Source: Paraburkholderia sp. BL21I4N1 (lineage in GTDB: Bacteria; Pseudomonadota; Gammaproteobacteria; Burkholderiales; Burkholderiaceae). Taken from it: DNA of 64,000 nucleotides. The stretch is taken from the NCBI RefSeq assembly GCF_002973525.1, contig NZ_PVEN01000018.1:100156-164155 (forward strand), read 5' to 3'. Position numbers and translations under genes: made by a program. Under the pieces are notes generated by a model. The model did not search any database, was not told the origin of the DNA, and was given only the letters and a program-made list of their open reading frames with translations. Numbering within the stretch: the stretch's first letter is position 1; every line of letters starts with the position of its first letter. Shown here piece by piece: positions 43,699 to 53,226 of the stretch.

Positions 43699-46600
43699 AT
43701 GTGGATCGTTCGCCTCGCGCTGCGGCGCCCCTATACCTTTATCGTGCTGGCCCTGCTTCTGCTGATCGTCGGACCGCTGACGATCCTGCGCACGCCGACC
43801 GATATCTTCCCCAATATCGACATTCCGGTGCTCTCGGTGATCTGGTCGTATAACGGCCTGCCCGCGGACGAGATGGAAAAGCGCATCGTGCTCAACTACG
43901 AGCGCGGCTTGTCGGTGGCGGTCAACGATATCGAGCACACGGAATCGACTTCGCTGAACGGCATTGCCGTCATCAAGATCTTTTTCCAGCCGCACGCGAA
44001 TATCGATGAAGCGCTCGCCGAAGTCACCGCGTTGTCACAGACGCAATTGCGCTCGCTACCACCCGGCATCACGCCGCCGAACATCCTGCGCTACAACGCT
44101 TCGACGGTGCCGATTCTGCGACTCGCGCTATCGTCGGCATCGCTCACCGAGCAGGAGCTGTACGACTTCGGCAACAACTTTCTGAAGACGCAGCTTGCCA
44201 CGGTGCCAGGCGCATCGGCGCCGTTGCCGTACGGCGGCAAGCAACGGCAGATCATGGTCGACATCGACTCGCGCAAGCTGCAGGAGCGCAATCTGTCGCC
44301 CATGGACGTGGTCAACGCGGTCACCGCGCAGAACCTGATCCTGCCCTCGGGCACCGCGAAAATCGGCTCGACCGAGTACTCGGTGGAAATGAACGGCAGC
44401 CCCGATTCGCTCGCCGGGCTCAACAACATTCCGATCAGGTCCACGGCCAACGGCACCGTCTATATCCGCGACGTCGCGCACGTGCGCGACGGTTTCCAGC
44501 CGCAGACCAATATCGTGCGCGTGAACGGCCAGCGCGCCGCCTTGCTGACCATCAACAAAAGCGGCAACACGTCCACGCTCGAAATCGTCGACCGCATCAA
44601 GACGATGATGCCGACGCTGCGCAATCTGGTGCCCGCGTCGCTGAATATCGATCCCGTGGCCGACCAATCGCTGTTCGTGCGCGCCTCGGTGCAGGGCGTG
44701 CTGCGCGAGGCGCTGATCGCCGCCTGCCTCACGGGTCTGATGATTCTGCTGTTCCTCGGCAACTGGCGCGCGACGCTCATCATCGCCGTATCGATTCCGC
44801 TGTCGATGATCACGTCGATCATCGCGCTCTCCCTGCTCGGCGAAACCATCAACATCATGACGCTCGGTGGGCTCGCGCTCGCGGTCGGGATTCTGGTGGA
44901 CGATGCAACGGTCGCGATCGAAAACATCAGCCATCAGCTGGAGCAAGGTAAGACGCTCGAGCAGGCCATTCTCGACGGCGCGCATCAGATCGCGATTCCG
45001 ACGCTGGTGTCGACCTTGTCGATCTGCATTGTGTTCGTACCGATGTTTCTGCTGACGGGCGTCGCGCATTACCTGTTCATTCCGCTCGCCGAAGCGGTGG
45101 TGTTCGCGATGCTGGCCTCGTATTTCTTCTCACGAACACTCGTGCCGACGCTCGCGAAATATCTGCTGCGTCATCACCATAAGCCGGCGGACGCGCATCA
45201 CGCACCGGCGCAAACGCGCAATCCGTTCATGCGCGTGCACTACGCTTTCGAAGGCGGCTTCGCGCGTTTGCGCGAACGTTATCGCGTGTTTCTCGAAGCG
45301 CGCGTCGCGCGGCCGGGTCTGTTCGTGACGCTGTTTCTGGTGTGCTGCGCCGTGTCGATGTTCCTGATGCCGTTCCTTGGCCGCGACTTCTTCCCCGCCG
45401 TCGACGCGGGCACCATCGCGCTGCATCTGCGCGCGAAAACGGGCATGCGGGTCGAGGAAACCGCCGTGGTCACCGACCGCGTGGATGCGCGCATCCGCCA
45501 GTTGATTCCGAAACAAGAGTTGCATTCCATTATCGACAACATCGGCCTGCCGGTGTCGGGTATCAATCTGTCATACAGCAACACCGGCACGATCGGCACC
45601 TCGGACGCCGACGTGCTGATCACGCTCAATCCCGATCACCACCCGAGCGCCGACTACGTACGCACGCTGCGCCGCACGCTCACCGACGAATTCCCCGGCG
45701 TGCAGTTCGCGTTTCTGCCGGCGGATATCGTCAGTCAAACGCTCAACTTCGGTATGCCGTCGCCGATCGACATCCAGATCGTGGGGCGCGATGTGGCAGG
45801 CAATCGCGTGTTCGCGGCCAACTTGCTGAACCGTCTGCGCAAGGTGCCGGGCCTCGCCGATGCCCGTATCCAGCAGCCCGCCGATTTGCCGCGTATTTTC
45901 ATTGACGTGGATCGCACACGCGCGCAGCAAGCCGGTTTCTCGCAACGCGATATCGCGAGCAATCTGCTGATCACGCTGTCCGGCAGCCAGCAGACCACGC
46001 CGACGTTCTGGCTCAATCCGCGCAACGGCGTGAGCTACAACGTCATCACGGAAGCGCCCCAATACACGATCGATTCGCTGCAATCGCTCGCCAACATTCC
46101 GCTGAACGCCAACGGTCGCAGCAATATTCTCGGCTCGCTCGCCACGATGAAACGCGAGGCCGGCAACGCGACGTTGAACCACTACAACGCGCAGACCACC
46201 ATCGACATTTACGGCACGGCCGACGGCCGCGATCTCGGCGGTGTGTCCGATGACATCCGCAAAATCATCGACGACGCCAAGGCCGAGTTGCCCAAAACGT
46301 CGAGCATCGAAGTGCGCGGCCAGGTGCAGACCATGAACGATTCGTTCTCGGGTCTGTTCGCCGGTCTCGTGTTCGCGATCCTGCTGGTGTATCTGCTGAT
46401 CGTGGTGAATTTCCAGTCGTGGCTCGATCCGTTCATCATCATCACGGCGCTGCCGGGGGCGCTCGCGGGCATCGTCTGGATGCTGTTTCTCACGCACACC
46501 ACGCTGTCCATTCCGGCGCTCACTGGCGCGATCATGTGTATCGGCATCGCCACCGCGAACTCGATTCTCGTGATCAGCTTCGCGCGCGAACGCCTGCTCG

Positions 46601-46881
46601 AACACGGCGACGCCACGCGCGCGGCGATCGAGGCGGGCTTCACGCGCTTCCGTCCGGTGCTGATGACGGCACTCGCGATGGTGATCGGCATGGTGCCGAT
46701 GGCGATCGGTCTCGGCGAGGGCGGCGAGCAGAATGCGCCGCTCGGGCGCGCGGTAATCGGCGGTTTGACGATCGGCACGCTGGCCACGCTGATCTTCGTG
46801 CCGGTGGTGTTCTCGATGATCTACCGTCGACTCGCGGCGCGGCGTTTGCACGCGGCGGAGCATGTGGTGCGGAAGCCATGA
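43699..46881 (+). CDS. RND efflux pump, inner membrane permease
   Basis: 1060 residues of the AcrB/MdtB (HAE1) superfamily. The first helix begins RLALRRPYTFIVLALLLLIVG; two large periplasmic loops follow helices 1 and 7. The proton relay region AVGILVDDATVAIENISHQLEQG holds the paired Asp of helix 4, and the second-half helix cluster includes PALTGAIMCIGIATANSILVISFARERL and MVIGMVPMAIGLGEGGEQNAPLGRAVIGGL. The FWLNPRNGVSYNV loop is common to this subgroup. It works with the adaptor and outer membrane factor encoded next, in the order pump-adaptor-channel. Substrates unknown; no regulator is adjacent. Confidence 0.96.
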   Translation: MWIVRLALRRPYTFIVLALLLLIVGPLTILRTPTDIFPNIDIPVLSVIWSYNGLPADEMEKRIVLNYERGLSVAVNDIEHTESTSLNGIAVIKIFFQPHANIDEALAEVTALSQTQLRSLPPGITPPNILRYNASTVPILRLALSSASLTEQELYDFGNNFLKTQLATVPGASAPLPYGGKQRQIMVDIDSRKLQERNLSPMDVVNAVTAQNLILPSGTAKIGSTEYSVEMNGSPDSLAGLNNIPIRSTANGTVYIRDVAHVRDGFQPQTNIVRVNGQRAALLTINKSGNTSTLEIVDRIKTMMPTLRNLVPASLNIDPVADQSLFVRASVQGVLREALIAACLTGLMILLFLGNWRATLIIAVSIPLSMITSIIALSLLGETINIMTLGGLALAVGILVDDATVAIENISHQLEQGKTLEQAILDGAHQIAIPTLVSTLSICIVFVPMFLLTGVAHYLFIPLAEAVVFAMLASYFFSRTLVPTLAKYLLRHHHKPADAHHAPAQTRNPFMRVHYAFEGGFARLRERYRVFLEARVARPGLFVTLFLVCCAVSMFLMPFLGRDFFPAVDAGTIALHLRAKTGMRVEETAVVTDRVDARIRQLIPKQELHSIIDNIGLPVSGINLSYSNTGTIGTSDADVLITLNPDHHPSADYVRTLRRTLTDEFPGVQFAFLPADIVSQTLNFGMPSPIDIQIVGRDVAGNRVFAANLLNRLRKVPGLADARIQQPADLPRIFIDVDRTRAQQAGFSQRDIASNLLITLSGSQQTTPTFWLNPRNGVSYNVITEAPQYTIDSLQSLANIPLNANGRSNILGSLATMKREAGNATLNHYNAQTTIDIYGTADGRDLGGVSDDIRKIIDDAKAELPKTSSIEVRGQVQTMNDSFSGLFAGLVFAILLVYLLIVVNFQSWLDPFIIITALPGALAGIVWMLFLTHTTLSIPALTGAIMCIGIATANSILVISFARERLLEHGDATRAAIEAGFTRFRPVLMTALAMVIGMVPMAIGLGEGGEQNAPLGRAVIGGLTIGTLATLIFVPVVFSMIYRRLAARRLHAAEHVVRKP

Positions 46882-46963
46882 CGCGCATCGCGACGTTAAT
46901 CGCAACGGCAAGCATCACAAGAGGCAGTGCTGACTGCCCATGCATCTTCATTGGGGAAGTTTG

Positions 46964-48271
46964 ATGGAAGCACACCGTCCGGACGATTCCGGCACCTCGC
47001 ACGAACCGGCGAAAAGCAAACGCCTGCGATTGATCAGCGTGGCCTTGGCCGTGGTGGTGATCGCCCTCGCCGCGCAAGGCATCTGGTCGCGCCACGACGC
47101 GCACGCCGCGCTCGAACGCGACGCCGAGCACGCCAGCCAGACGAGCGTGGAAGTCGTACGACCGCAGAAGTCGACGGCCGGGCTCGACCTCGTGCTGCCG
47201 GGCAATGTGCAGGCGTTTCTCGACACGCCGATCTACGCGCGCACCAACGGCTATCTGAAGAAGTGGTACGCAGACATCGGCGCGCAGGTGAAAAGCGGCC
47301 AACTGCTCGCCGAAATCGACACGCCGGAAGTGGACGATCAACTGCGCGCCGCGTGCGCCGATCTCGCGAATGCCGACGCCAACTACGCGCTCGCGAAAAG
47401 CACCGCCGACCGCTGGAGCGACATGCTGAAAAGCAAATCGGTGTCGAAGCAGGAAACCGACGAGAAAGTCGGCGACATGCTCGCGAAGAAAGGCACGCTG
47501 GATGCGGCGCGCTTCAACGTGGCGCGTCTGGAGAAGACGCAGTCGTTCCAGAAAGTCTATGCGCCGTTCGACGGCATCGTCACGGCACGCAACGTGGATG
47601 TCGGCGCGCTGATCGACGCGGGCAGTTCGGGCGGACCCGCGAAGGAACTGTTCCACGTGGCGCAGGCCGACCGTTTGCGGGTGTATGTGAATGTGCCGCA
47701 GGCTTACGCACAACAGGTGCGCGCACAACAAACGGCGTTTCTGACGCTGACCGAGACGCCGTCGAAACACTATCCGGGAACCGTGGCGCGCACCGCGGGC
47801 GCCGTCGATCCGCAACAGCGCACCATGCTGGTCGAAGTGGATGTGGACAATCGCAACGGCGATTTGCTGCCGGGTGCGTATGCGCAGGTGCATTTCGCGT
47901 TGGGCACGGGGGCGGCGCCATTCACGCTGCCCGGCAATGCGTTTCTGTTCCGGCCGGACGGCGTGAAGGTCGCGACCGTGGACGCGCAGCACAAGGTGAA
48001 GCTGATAACGGTGTCGCTGGGTACGGACTTCGGTACGCGTGTGGCGGTGGCGTCGGGTTTGCAGGGCAACGAGCAGGTCATTCTGAATCCGCAGGATTCG
48101 ATCGTCGACGGAGCGCCGGTGCGGATCGTGCCGCGACAGGGTGCTGCAAATGCGGCGGGTGCTTCGGGCGCCGCGACGAACGGTGAAAGTCCGGCCGGCG
48201 CGTCCAGCACGGCGACGGACACGCCTGCTGCTCAACCTGTCGCGAGTCCATCCGCGAGCGCATCGTCATGA
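46964..48271 (+). CDS. RND efflux periplasmic adaptor (membrane fusion protein)
   Basis: 435 residues. One N-terminal membrane anchor (LRLISVALAVVVIALAAQGIW), lipoyl half-motif LPGNVQAFLDTPIYARTNGYLKKWYADIGAQVKSGQLLAEIDTPEVDDQL, helical hairpin ADANYALAKSTADRWSDMLKSKSVSKQETDEKVGD, second lipoyl half with VYAPFDGIVTARNVDVGALI, and beta-barrel domains. The C-terminal 50 residues are an Ala/Ser/Thr-rich tail that is longer than usual. ATG 46964 has GGGGA before it; the frame allows 46940. Stop overlaps the next start (ATGA). Confidence 0.94.
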   Translation: MEAHRPDDSGTSHEPAKSKRLRLISVALAVVVIALAAQGIWSRHDAHAALERDAEHASQTSVEVVRPQKSTAGLDLVLPGNVQAFLDTPIYARTNGYLKKWYADIGAQVKSGQLLAEIDTPEVDDQLRAACADLANADANYALAKSTADRWSDMLKSKSVSKQETDEKVGDMLAKKGTLDAARFNVARLEKTQSFQKVYAPFDGIVTARNVDVGALIDAGSSGGPAKELFHVAQADRLRVYVNVPQAYAQQVRAQQTAFLTLTETPSKHYPGTVARTAGAVDPQQRTMLVEVDVDNRNGDLLPGAYAQVHFALGTGAAPFTLPGNAFLFRPDGVKVATVDAQHKVKLITVSLGTDFGTRVAVASGLQGNEQVILNPQDSIVDGAPVRIVPRQGAANAAGASGAATNGESPAGASSTATDTPAAQPVASPSASASS

Positions 48272-49806
48272 CTGCGCCAACGCCACCCTCGCGCCGCGAG
48301 CGCGCGCCTCGACGCAAGCGCATCACCTTGCGTGCTTCGGCACTGGCGCTTGCTTCAGCTTCAGTCTGCCTGCTTGCCGCCTGCACCGTCGGCCCCGACT
48401 ACGTCAAACCGCCGGCGGCGGCCGCCGCCACCTACAAGGAACTCGACGGCACCGGCTGGATGCCCGCGCAACCCGCCGACACGCTCACGCGCGGCGCCTG
48501 GTGGAACGTCTACGCCGATCCATCGCTCGACGCGCTCGAACGGCAAGTCGCCACCGCGAACCAGACCGTTCAAGCTGCCGAAGCGCGCTTTCGCGCCGCC
48601 CGCGCAACGGTCGCGCAATATCGCTCGACTTACTTCCCGGTGGTCAGCGCAAACGGCGACTATTCGCGCGCACGAGGGTCGAGCAACGTGCTGCACAAAT
48701 CGACCGCCGGTCTCACGCTGAACGACTACCTCGTGCAAGCCGACGCATCGTGGGAGCCGGACTTGTGGGGCCGCGTGACGCGCAGCGTCGAAGGCGCGAA
48801 GGCCGAAGCGCAGGCGAGCGCCGCCGACGTCGACGCCGCGCTGCTGTCCATGCAAGCCGAACTCGCGACGGACTACTTCGAATTGCGCGGCCTCGATCAG
48901 GAGCGCCAGCTTCTCGACGACACGATCGAGGCCTATACGGAAGCGCTCGATCTGACGCAGCACCGCTACGCCGGCGGCATCGCCACCGACGCCGATGTCG
49001 CGCAAGCGCAAACGCAATTGAAGACGACCCAGACGCAAGCACTCGATATCGGCGTGCAGCGCGCGCAACTCGAACACGCGATTGCGATTCTGACCGGCCA
49101 GCCGCCTTCGACGTTTTCACTACCGGTGGCCCCGCTCGTCGCGGTGCCGGTCGTGGCCGCTGCGGGCGTGCCGTCGGCGTTGCTCGAACGGCGCCCCGAC
49201 ATCGCGGCGGCGGAACGCCATATCGCCGACATGAACGCGCAGATCGGCGTGGCGACGGCGGCGTTTTTCCCCAGCCTGATTCTGTCGGTGACAGGTGGGC
49301 TCGAAGCGACCAATTACAGTCAATGGCTGGTCGCGCCGAGCCGGCTGTGGTCGCTAGGACCCGCGCTCGCCGGCACGCTGCTCGACTTCGGCGGACGCGC
49401 CGCCGTGAAAGAGCAAGCTCGCGCGCACTACGACGAAAGCGTCGCGCAATACCGGCAGACCGTGCTGAGCGCATTCGGCGAGGTCGAGGACAACCTGGCC
49501 GCGTTGCGCGTGCTCGAACAGGAAGCCGCCGCGCAGGACGACGCCGTCGCCGCCGCGCAGCGTTCGTTGGCGGTCGTCTCGAATCGCTATAAGAACGGCG
49601 CGATCACTTATCTCGACGTCGTGGTCGCGCAGACTACCGCGCTGGCCAACGAGCGCAACGCGGTGTCGATCGCGCGCCGCCGGATGGCCGCGAGCGTCGC
49701 GTTGATCAAGGCGTTGGGCGGCGGCTGGGATGCGTCCGCGCTGCCCACCGACGAGCAGATCGTGCATCCGGCAACGGCGGCGAGCGAGGCGGCGGCGCAC
49801 GGCTAG
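48268..49806 (+). CDS. Outer membrane efflux lipoprotein (NodT family)
   Basis: 512 residues. Lipoprotein signal with lipobox LLAAC near residue 36, followed by the family entry TVGPDYVKPPAAA and WWNVYADPSLDALERQV. Two outer membrane efflux (TolC-like) repeats follow, with PEVDDNL-like FGEVEDNLAALRVLEQEA and TYLDVVVAQTTALANERNAV near the end. Forms the outer membrane exit duct for the pump. Four-base overlap with the adaptor gene indicates coupled translation. Confidence 0.95.
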   Translation: MTAPTPPSRRERAPRRKRITLRASALALASASVCLLAACTVGPDYVKPPAAAAATYKELDGTGWMPAQPADTLTRGAWWNVYADPSLDALERQVATANQTVQAAEARFRAARATVAQYRSTYFPVVSANGDYSRARGSSNVLHKSTAGLTLNDYLVQADASWEPDLWGRVTRSVEGAKAEAQASAADVDAALLSMQAELATDYFELRGLDQERQLLDDTIEAYTEALDLTQHRYAGGIATDADVAQAQTQLKTTQTQALDIGVQRAQLEHAIAILTGQPPSTFSLPVAPLVAVPVVAAAGVPSALLERRPDIAAAERHIADMNAQIGVATAAFFPSLILSVTGGLEATNYSQWLVAPSRLWSLGPALAGTLLDFGGRAAVKEQARAHYDESVAQYRQTVLSAFGEVEDNLAALRVLEQEAAAQDDAVAAAQRSLAVVSNRYKNGAITYLDVVVAQTTALANERNAVSIARRRMAASVALIKALGGGWDASALPTDEQIVHPATAASEAAAHG

Positions 49807-49889
49807 TGCCCGGTTCGGCGATCCCGGTCAGCTTTTCAGCGTATCCTTAACTATTTCGACTCATCCGCGCTCGCCAAGGAGATTGTTTC

Positions 49890-51185
49890 GTGACCACGTC
49901 GCCGGAATCCCACCGGACGGCTACTTCGGCTGTTCCCTCTTCGCCCGCTTCGTTGAGCGCGTCCACATCGGACGCGCCGGACATCGCCAGCCACGCTTAT
50001 CTTGAACGCGGCACACGCGCCTACTGGCGCGCCAGCATCGCGCTGCTGTTCGCCGGCTACGCCACGTTCTCGCTGATGTACTGCGTGCAGCCTCTGCTGC
50101 CGTCATTTTCCGCGGCGTTCAACGTGACGCCCGCGCAAAGCAGCCTCTCGCTGTCGGTCACCACGGCGGCGCTTGCGCTTGCCATTTTCGTCGCCGGCTT
50201 CGTATCGGAAGGCTGGAGCCGTCACAAGCTGATGACGATGTCGCTCACGGTGTCGGCGCTGCTGACGATCGGCGTGTCGATCGCGCCGCAGTGGCATCAG
50301 TTGCTGGTACTGCGCGCGCTCGAAGGGCTTGCGCTCGGTGGCGTGCCGGCCGTCGCGATGGCCTATCTCGCCGAGGAAGTCCATCCCGACGGGCTCGGTC
50401 TCGCGATGGGACTTTACGTCGGCGGCACGGCGATCGGCGGCATGGCGGGACGCGTGATTACCGGCGTCGTCGCGGATCTGTTTTCGTGGCGTGTGGCGAT
50501 CGGCACGATCGGCGTGCTCGGCATTCTGTCGATGCTCGCGTTTCGCGCGCTGCTGCCGCCGTCGCGCCATTTCGTGCCGCGTCGTGGACTCGGTTTCGGC
50601 CATCACCGCAATGCATTGCTGAAGCAGTTCACGCGGCCGGGTCTGCCCTTGCTGTTTCTGCTCGGCTTCGTGCTGATGGGCAGTTTCGTGACGCTGTACA
50701 ACTACATCGGCTACCGGCTGCTCGCGCCGCCTTACCGGTTGAATCAGACGGAGATCGGCGCGATCTTCATCGTCTATCTGACGGGCGTGGTCGCGTCGCC
50801 GTGGTCGGGCCGCATGGCGGATACCTTCGGCCGCGCACGCGTGCTGACGGCGAGCCTGCTGTTGATGGCACTCGGTCTCGCCCTCACGCTATTGCACCCG
50901 CTCGCGGCGATCGCGCTCGGCATCGCCTGCGTGACGTTCGGTTTCTTCGCTGGACACTCGGTCGCAAGCGGCTGGGTCGGACGCCTTGCGAAAGAAGCCA
51001 AGGGCCAGGCCGCCGCGCTGTATCTGCTCGCGTATTACATCGGCTCGAGCGTGGTCGGCTCGTATGGCGGCCACATCTGGGCCGACTATGGGTGGAACGG
51101 TGTCGCGGGACTCGTCGGTGTGCTGCTGGTGATCGGCATGCTGGCGGCGCTACGCTTGCGCGAACTGGAACGCGCCCACGGTTGA
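49890..51185 (+). CDS. MFS transporter (YnfM-like exporter)
   Basis: 431 residues starting at a GTG behind AAGGAGA. A polar 45-residue N-terminus precedes twelve helices. LLFAGYATFSLMYCVQPLLPSFSAAFNVTPAQSSLSLSVTT and YLAEEVHPDGLGLAMGLYVGGTAIGGMAGRVITG are typical of the YnfM/arabinose-efflux-like drug exporter group, and SGRMADTFGRARVLT is the cytoplasmic motif. It lies 83 bases after the efflux operon and may be co-transcribed. Substrate unknown. Confidence 0.92.
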   Translation: MTTSPESHRTATSAVPSSPASLSASTSDAPDIASHAYLERGTRAYWRASIALLFAGYATFSLMYCVQPLLPSFSAAFNVTPAQSSLSLSVTTAALALAIFVAGFVSEGWSRHKLMTMSLTVSALLTIGVSIAPQWHQLLVLRALEGLALGGVPAVAMAYLAEEVHPDGLGLAMGLYVGGTAIGGMAGRVITGVVADLFSWRVAIGTIGVLGILSMLAFRALLPPSRHFVPRRGLGFGHHRNALLKQFTRPGLPLLFLLGFVLMGSFVTLYNYIGYRLLAPPYRLNQTEIGAIFIVYLTGVVASPWSGRMADTFGRARVLTASLLLMALGLALTLLHPLAAIALGIACVTFGFFAGHSVASGWVGRLAKEAKGQAAALYLLAYYIGSSVVGSYGGHIWADYGWNGVAGLVGVLLVIGMLAALRLRELERAHG

Positions 51186-51465
51186 CGGTTGATCGTTGAC
51201 GCTTCGATCCGTCCCGCATCGAATAACCGCAAAGAGAAAGCCACGTGTAAGCAAACGCTTCACTGTTTTCGTCCCATTTGCTGCGTCGCGCCAATCGTGG
51301 CAAGCCCCGACGCGCCGGGTTCAGCAGCTTGCGAATAGCCGCTGCGGCGCCGCCAAGCGTGGCGATGGCGGTCAAACCGTCTCCTATACTCAAATCGAAC
51401 CAGGCAGTTGCATGACGCCAACATGGCGCCGCTGCCTGGGCCAGTATCAGGTTACGGAGACGACT

Positions 51466-51651
51466 ATGACGACCTACTTCACGATCGGCGATTTCATCCT
51501 GGTGATTCCGATGGCGCTAGCCGGTGCCCTGTTTGTCGGCGCGCTACCCTGCAAGACGGAGTTTCGGCACAACGTGCTGCGGGTGATCGGCGCACTGATC
51601 GGCGTCATGTTCGCCGTCGTGCTGGTTGAAGGTCTGCCGGCGCTGGTCTAG
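51466..51651 (+). CDS. Small two-helix membrane protein, unknown function
   Basis: 61 residues: helix 1 GDFILVIPMALAGALFVGALP, a short loop with CKTEFRHNV, helix 2 VLRVIGALIGVMFAVVLVEGL. GGAG lies seven bases before ATG 51466 and a terminator follows eight bases after the stop, which supports a real gene. The frame is open to 51196 but only the last 61 codons look coding. Confidence 0.75.
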   Translation: MTTYFTIGDFILVIPMALAGALFVGALPCKTEFRHNVLRVIGALIGVMFAVVLVEGLPALV

Positions 51652-51664
51652 CGACACCGGCGAA

Positions 51665-51691
51665 AAAAAGCCGCCTCTCGGGCGGCTTTTT
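51665..51691 (+). terminator. Terminator after the small membrane protein gene
   Basis: Perfect 11-bp stem (51665-51675 with 51681-51691) with T run; A run before it allows action on the convergent minus-strand gene too. Confidence 0.92.
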
Positions 51692-51738
51692 CTGTTGCTA
51701 CTGCGGCGGCAGGGACTTCGGCATGCAAGCGCCGGGAA

Positions 51739-52782
51739 TCAGATCGACTGATCCGTCGACGGTTTTTCCCACAGGTTGATGCCGCCTTCGGTCGCGTAGC
51801 GGTCGATCTCAGCGAGTTCGTCCTTCGAGAACGCGAGGTTCTTCAATGCGCCGACGTTCTCACGCACCTGCTCCGCCCGGCTCGCACCGATCAGCACCGA
51901 GGTGACGCGCGGATCGCGCAATGCCCACGCAAGTGCCATTTGCGCGAGGCTCTGGCCGCGACGCTGCGCGATGTCGTTGAGCTTGCGTACGTGCTCGATG
52001 TTCTGCTCGCTCAAATGCTCCTGCTTCAACGAACCGCCGCCGGGCTTGTTGACGCGCGCGTCTTGCGGCACGCCGTTCAGATACTTGCCGGTCAGCAAAC
52101 CTTGCGCGAGCGGCGTGAATGCGATCGACCCCGCACCGACCTGCTCCAGCGTGTCCAGCAACTCATGCTCGATCCAGCGGTTGAGCATGTTGTATGCGGG
52201 CTGATGGATCAGCAGCGGCACCTTGTATTCGGCGAGCAGCCTGGCCATTTCGAGCGTCTTGCTGGCCGAGTACGACGAAATCCCAATGTACAGCGCCTTG
52301 CCTTGCTGCACGGCAGTCGCCAACGCGCCGGCGGTTTCTTCGAGCGGCGTATCGGCGTCGAAACGATGCGAATAGAAAATGTCGACGTAGTCGAGACCCA
52401 TGCGCTGCAGGCTCTGGTCGAGACTCGCGAGCACGTACTTGCGCGAACCGCCGCCCTGGCCGTACGGGCCGGGCCACATATCCCAGCCGGCCTTCGACGA
52501 AATCAGCAGCTCGTCGCGATACGGCTTGAAGTCGTCCTTGAACAGACGGCCGAAGTTGGTTTCGGCGCTGCCGTACGGCGGCCCGTAATTGTTCGCGAGG
52601 TCGAAGTGCGTGATGCCGAGGTCGAAGGCCGTGCGCAGAATGTCACGCTGCGTGGAGATTGGCGTGGTGTCGCCGAAGTTATGCCACAGGCCGATGGACA
52701 GCGCCGGCAGTTTGAGACCCGACTTGCCGCAGACGCGGTACTGCATGTCCGAATAGCGTTCTGAAGCTGCTTCGTAAGCCAT
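51739..52782 (-). CDS. mgrA: L-glyceraldehyde 3-phosphate reductase-type aldo/keto reductase
   Basis: 347 residues, (beta/alpha)8 barrel. The catalytic tetrad is visible: Asp and Tyr in THFDLANNYGPPYGSAE, Lys in LLISSKAGWDMWPGPYGQGG and His in VDIFYSHRFD. The NADP end SVLIGASRAEQVRENVGAL is intact. Wording such as GWDMWPGPYGQGGGSRKY and SIGLWHNFGD is that of YghZ/GpR enzymes, which reduce L-glyceraldehyde 3-phosphate and detoxify methylglyoxal. ATG 52782 with AAGGA upstream; the longer frame is not family-like. Confidence 0.92.
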   Translation of the reverse strand: MAYEAASERYSDMQYRVCGKSGLKLPALSIGLWHNFGDTTPISTQRDILRTAFDLGITHFDLANNYGPPYGSAETNFGRLFKDDFKPYRDELLISSKAGWDMWPGPYGQGGGSRKYVLASLDQSLQRMGLDYVDIFYSHRFDADTPLEETAGALATAVQQGKALYIGISSYSASKTLEMARLLAEYKVPLLIHQPAYNMLNRWIEHELLDTLEQVGAGSIAFTPLAQGLLTGKYLNGVPQDARVNKPGGGSLKQEHLSEQNIEHVRKLNDIAQRRGQSLAQMALAWALRDPRVTSVLIGASRAEQVRENVGALKNLAFSKDELAEIDRYATEGGINLWEKPSTDQSI

Positions 52783-53017
52783 TGCTTGTGTCCTTGAAGT
52801 TGAGGTTGCCCAACCAGTGCGGGCGTGAGGCAATCGCATGCTGCGGGAGGCGTACTGCGCGATGTGTTGCGGCTGTTGTTCAGTGCTTGTTGTTCTATGC
52901 GGCCAGTCCGCTATGTTAGCCAATCGACGCGAACCGTGCTGAGGCCCAGTATGCGGGATGGACGATTGCTTGCACGTCCCCTACACTTTGCGCGGACCGA
53001 ACTGATGGGAGACGTAG

Positions 53018-53224
53018 ATGGTGAAGGCGATTTCAATCGCGCTGATTGTCGGCGGGATCGTGCTGCTGTATTTCGGCGGACAGGCGTTCAACTCGGTGAG
53101 CAGCGAAGTCTCGCGTGTCTTCACGGGCTCGCCGACCAACAAGGCGATCATGCTGATCGTCGCCGGCGTGGCGGCCACGATCGCCGGGCTGACCGGCGTC
53201 GCGTTGTCGGGGCGTAAGCGGTAA
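53018..53224 (+). CDS. DUF3185 family small membrane protein
   Basis: 68 residues with two membrane helices (SIALIVGGIVLLYFGGQAF and IMLIVAGVAATIAGLTGVAL) separated by a polar loop with SSEVSRVFTGSPTNKA. This is the DUF3185 pattern found widely in Proteobacteria; no function is established to my knowledge. GGGAG precedes the ATG. Its 3' end abuts the convergent dioxygenase gene. Confidence 0.88.
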   Translation: MVKAISIALIVGGIVLLYFGGQAFNSVSSEVSRVFTGSPTNKAIMLIVAGVAATIAGLTGVALSGRKR

Positions 53225-53226
53225 GT

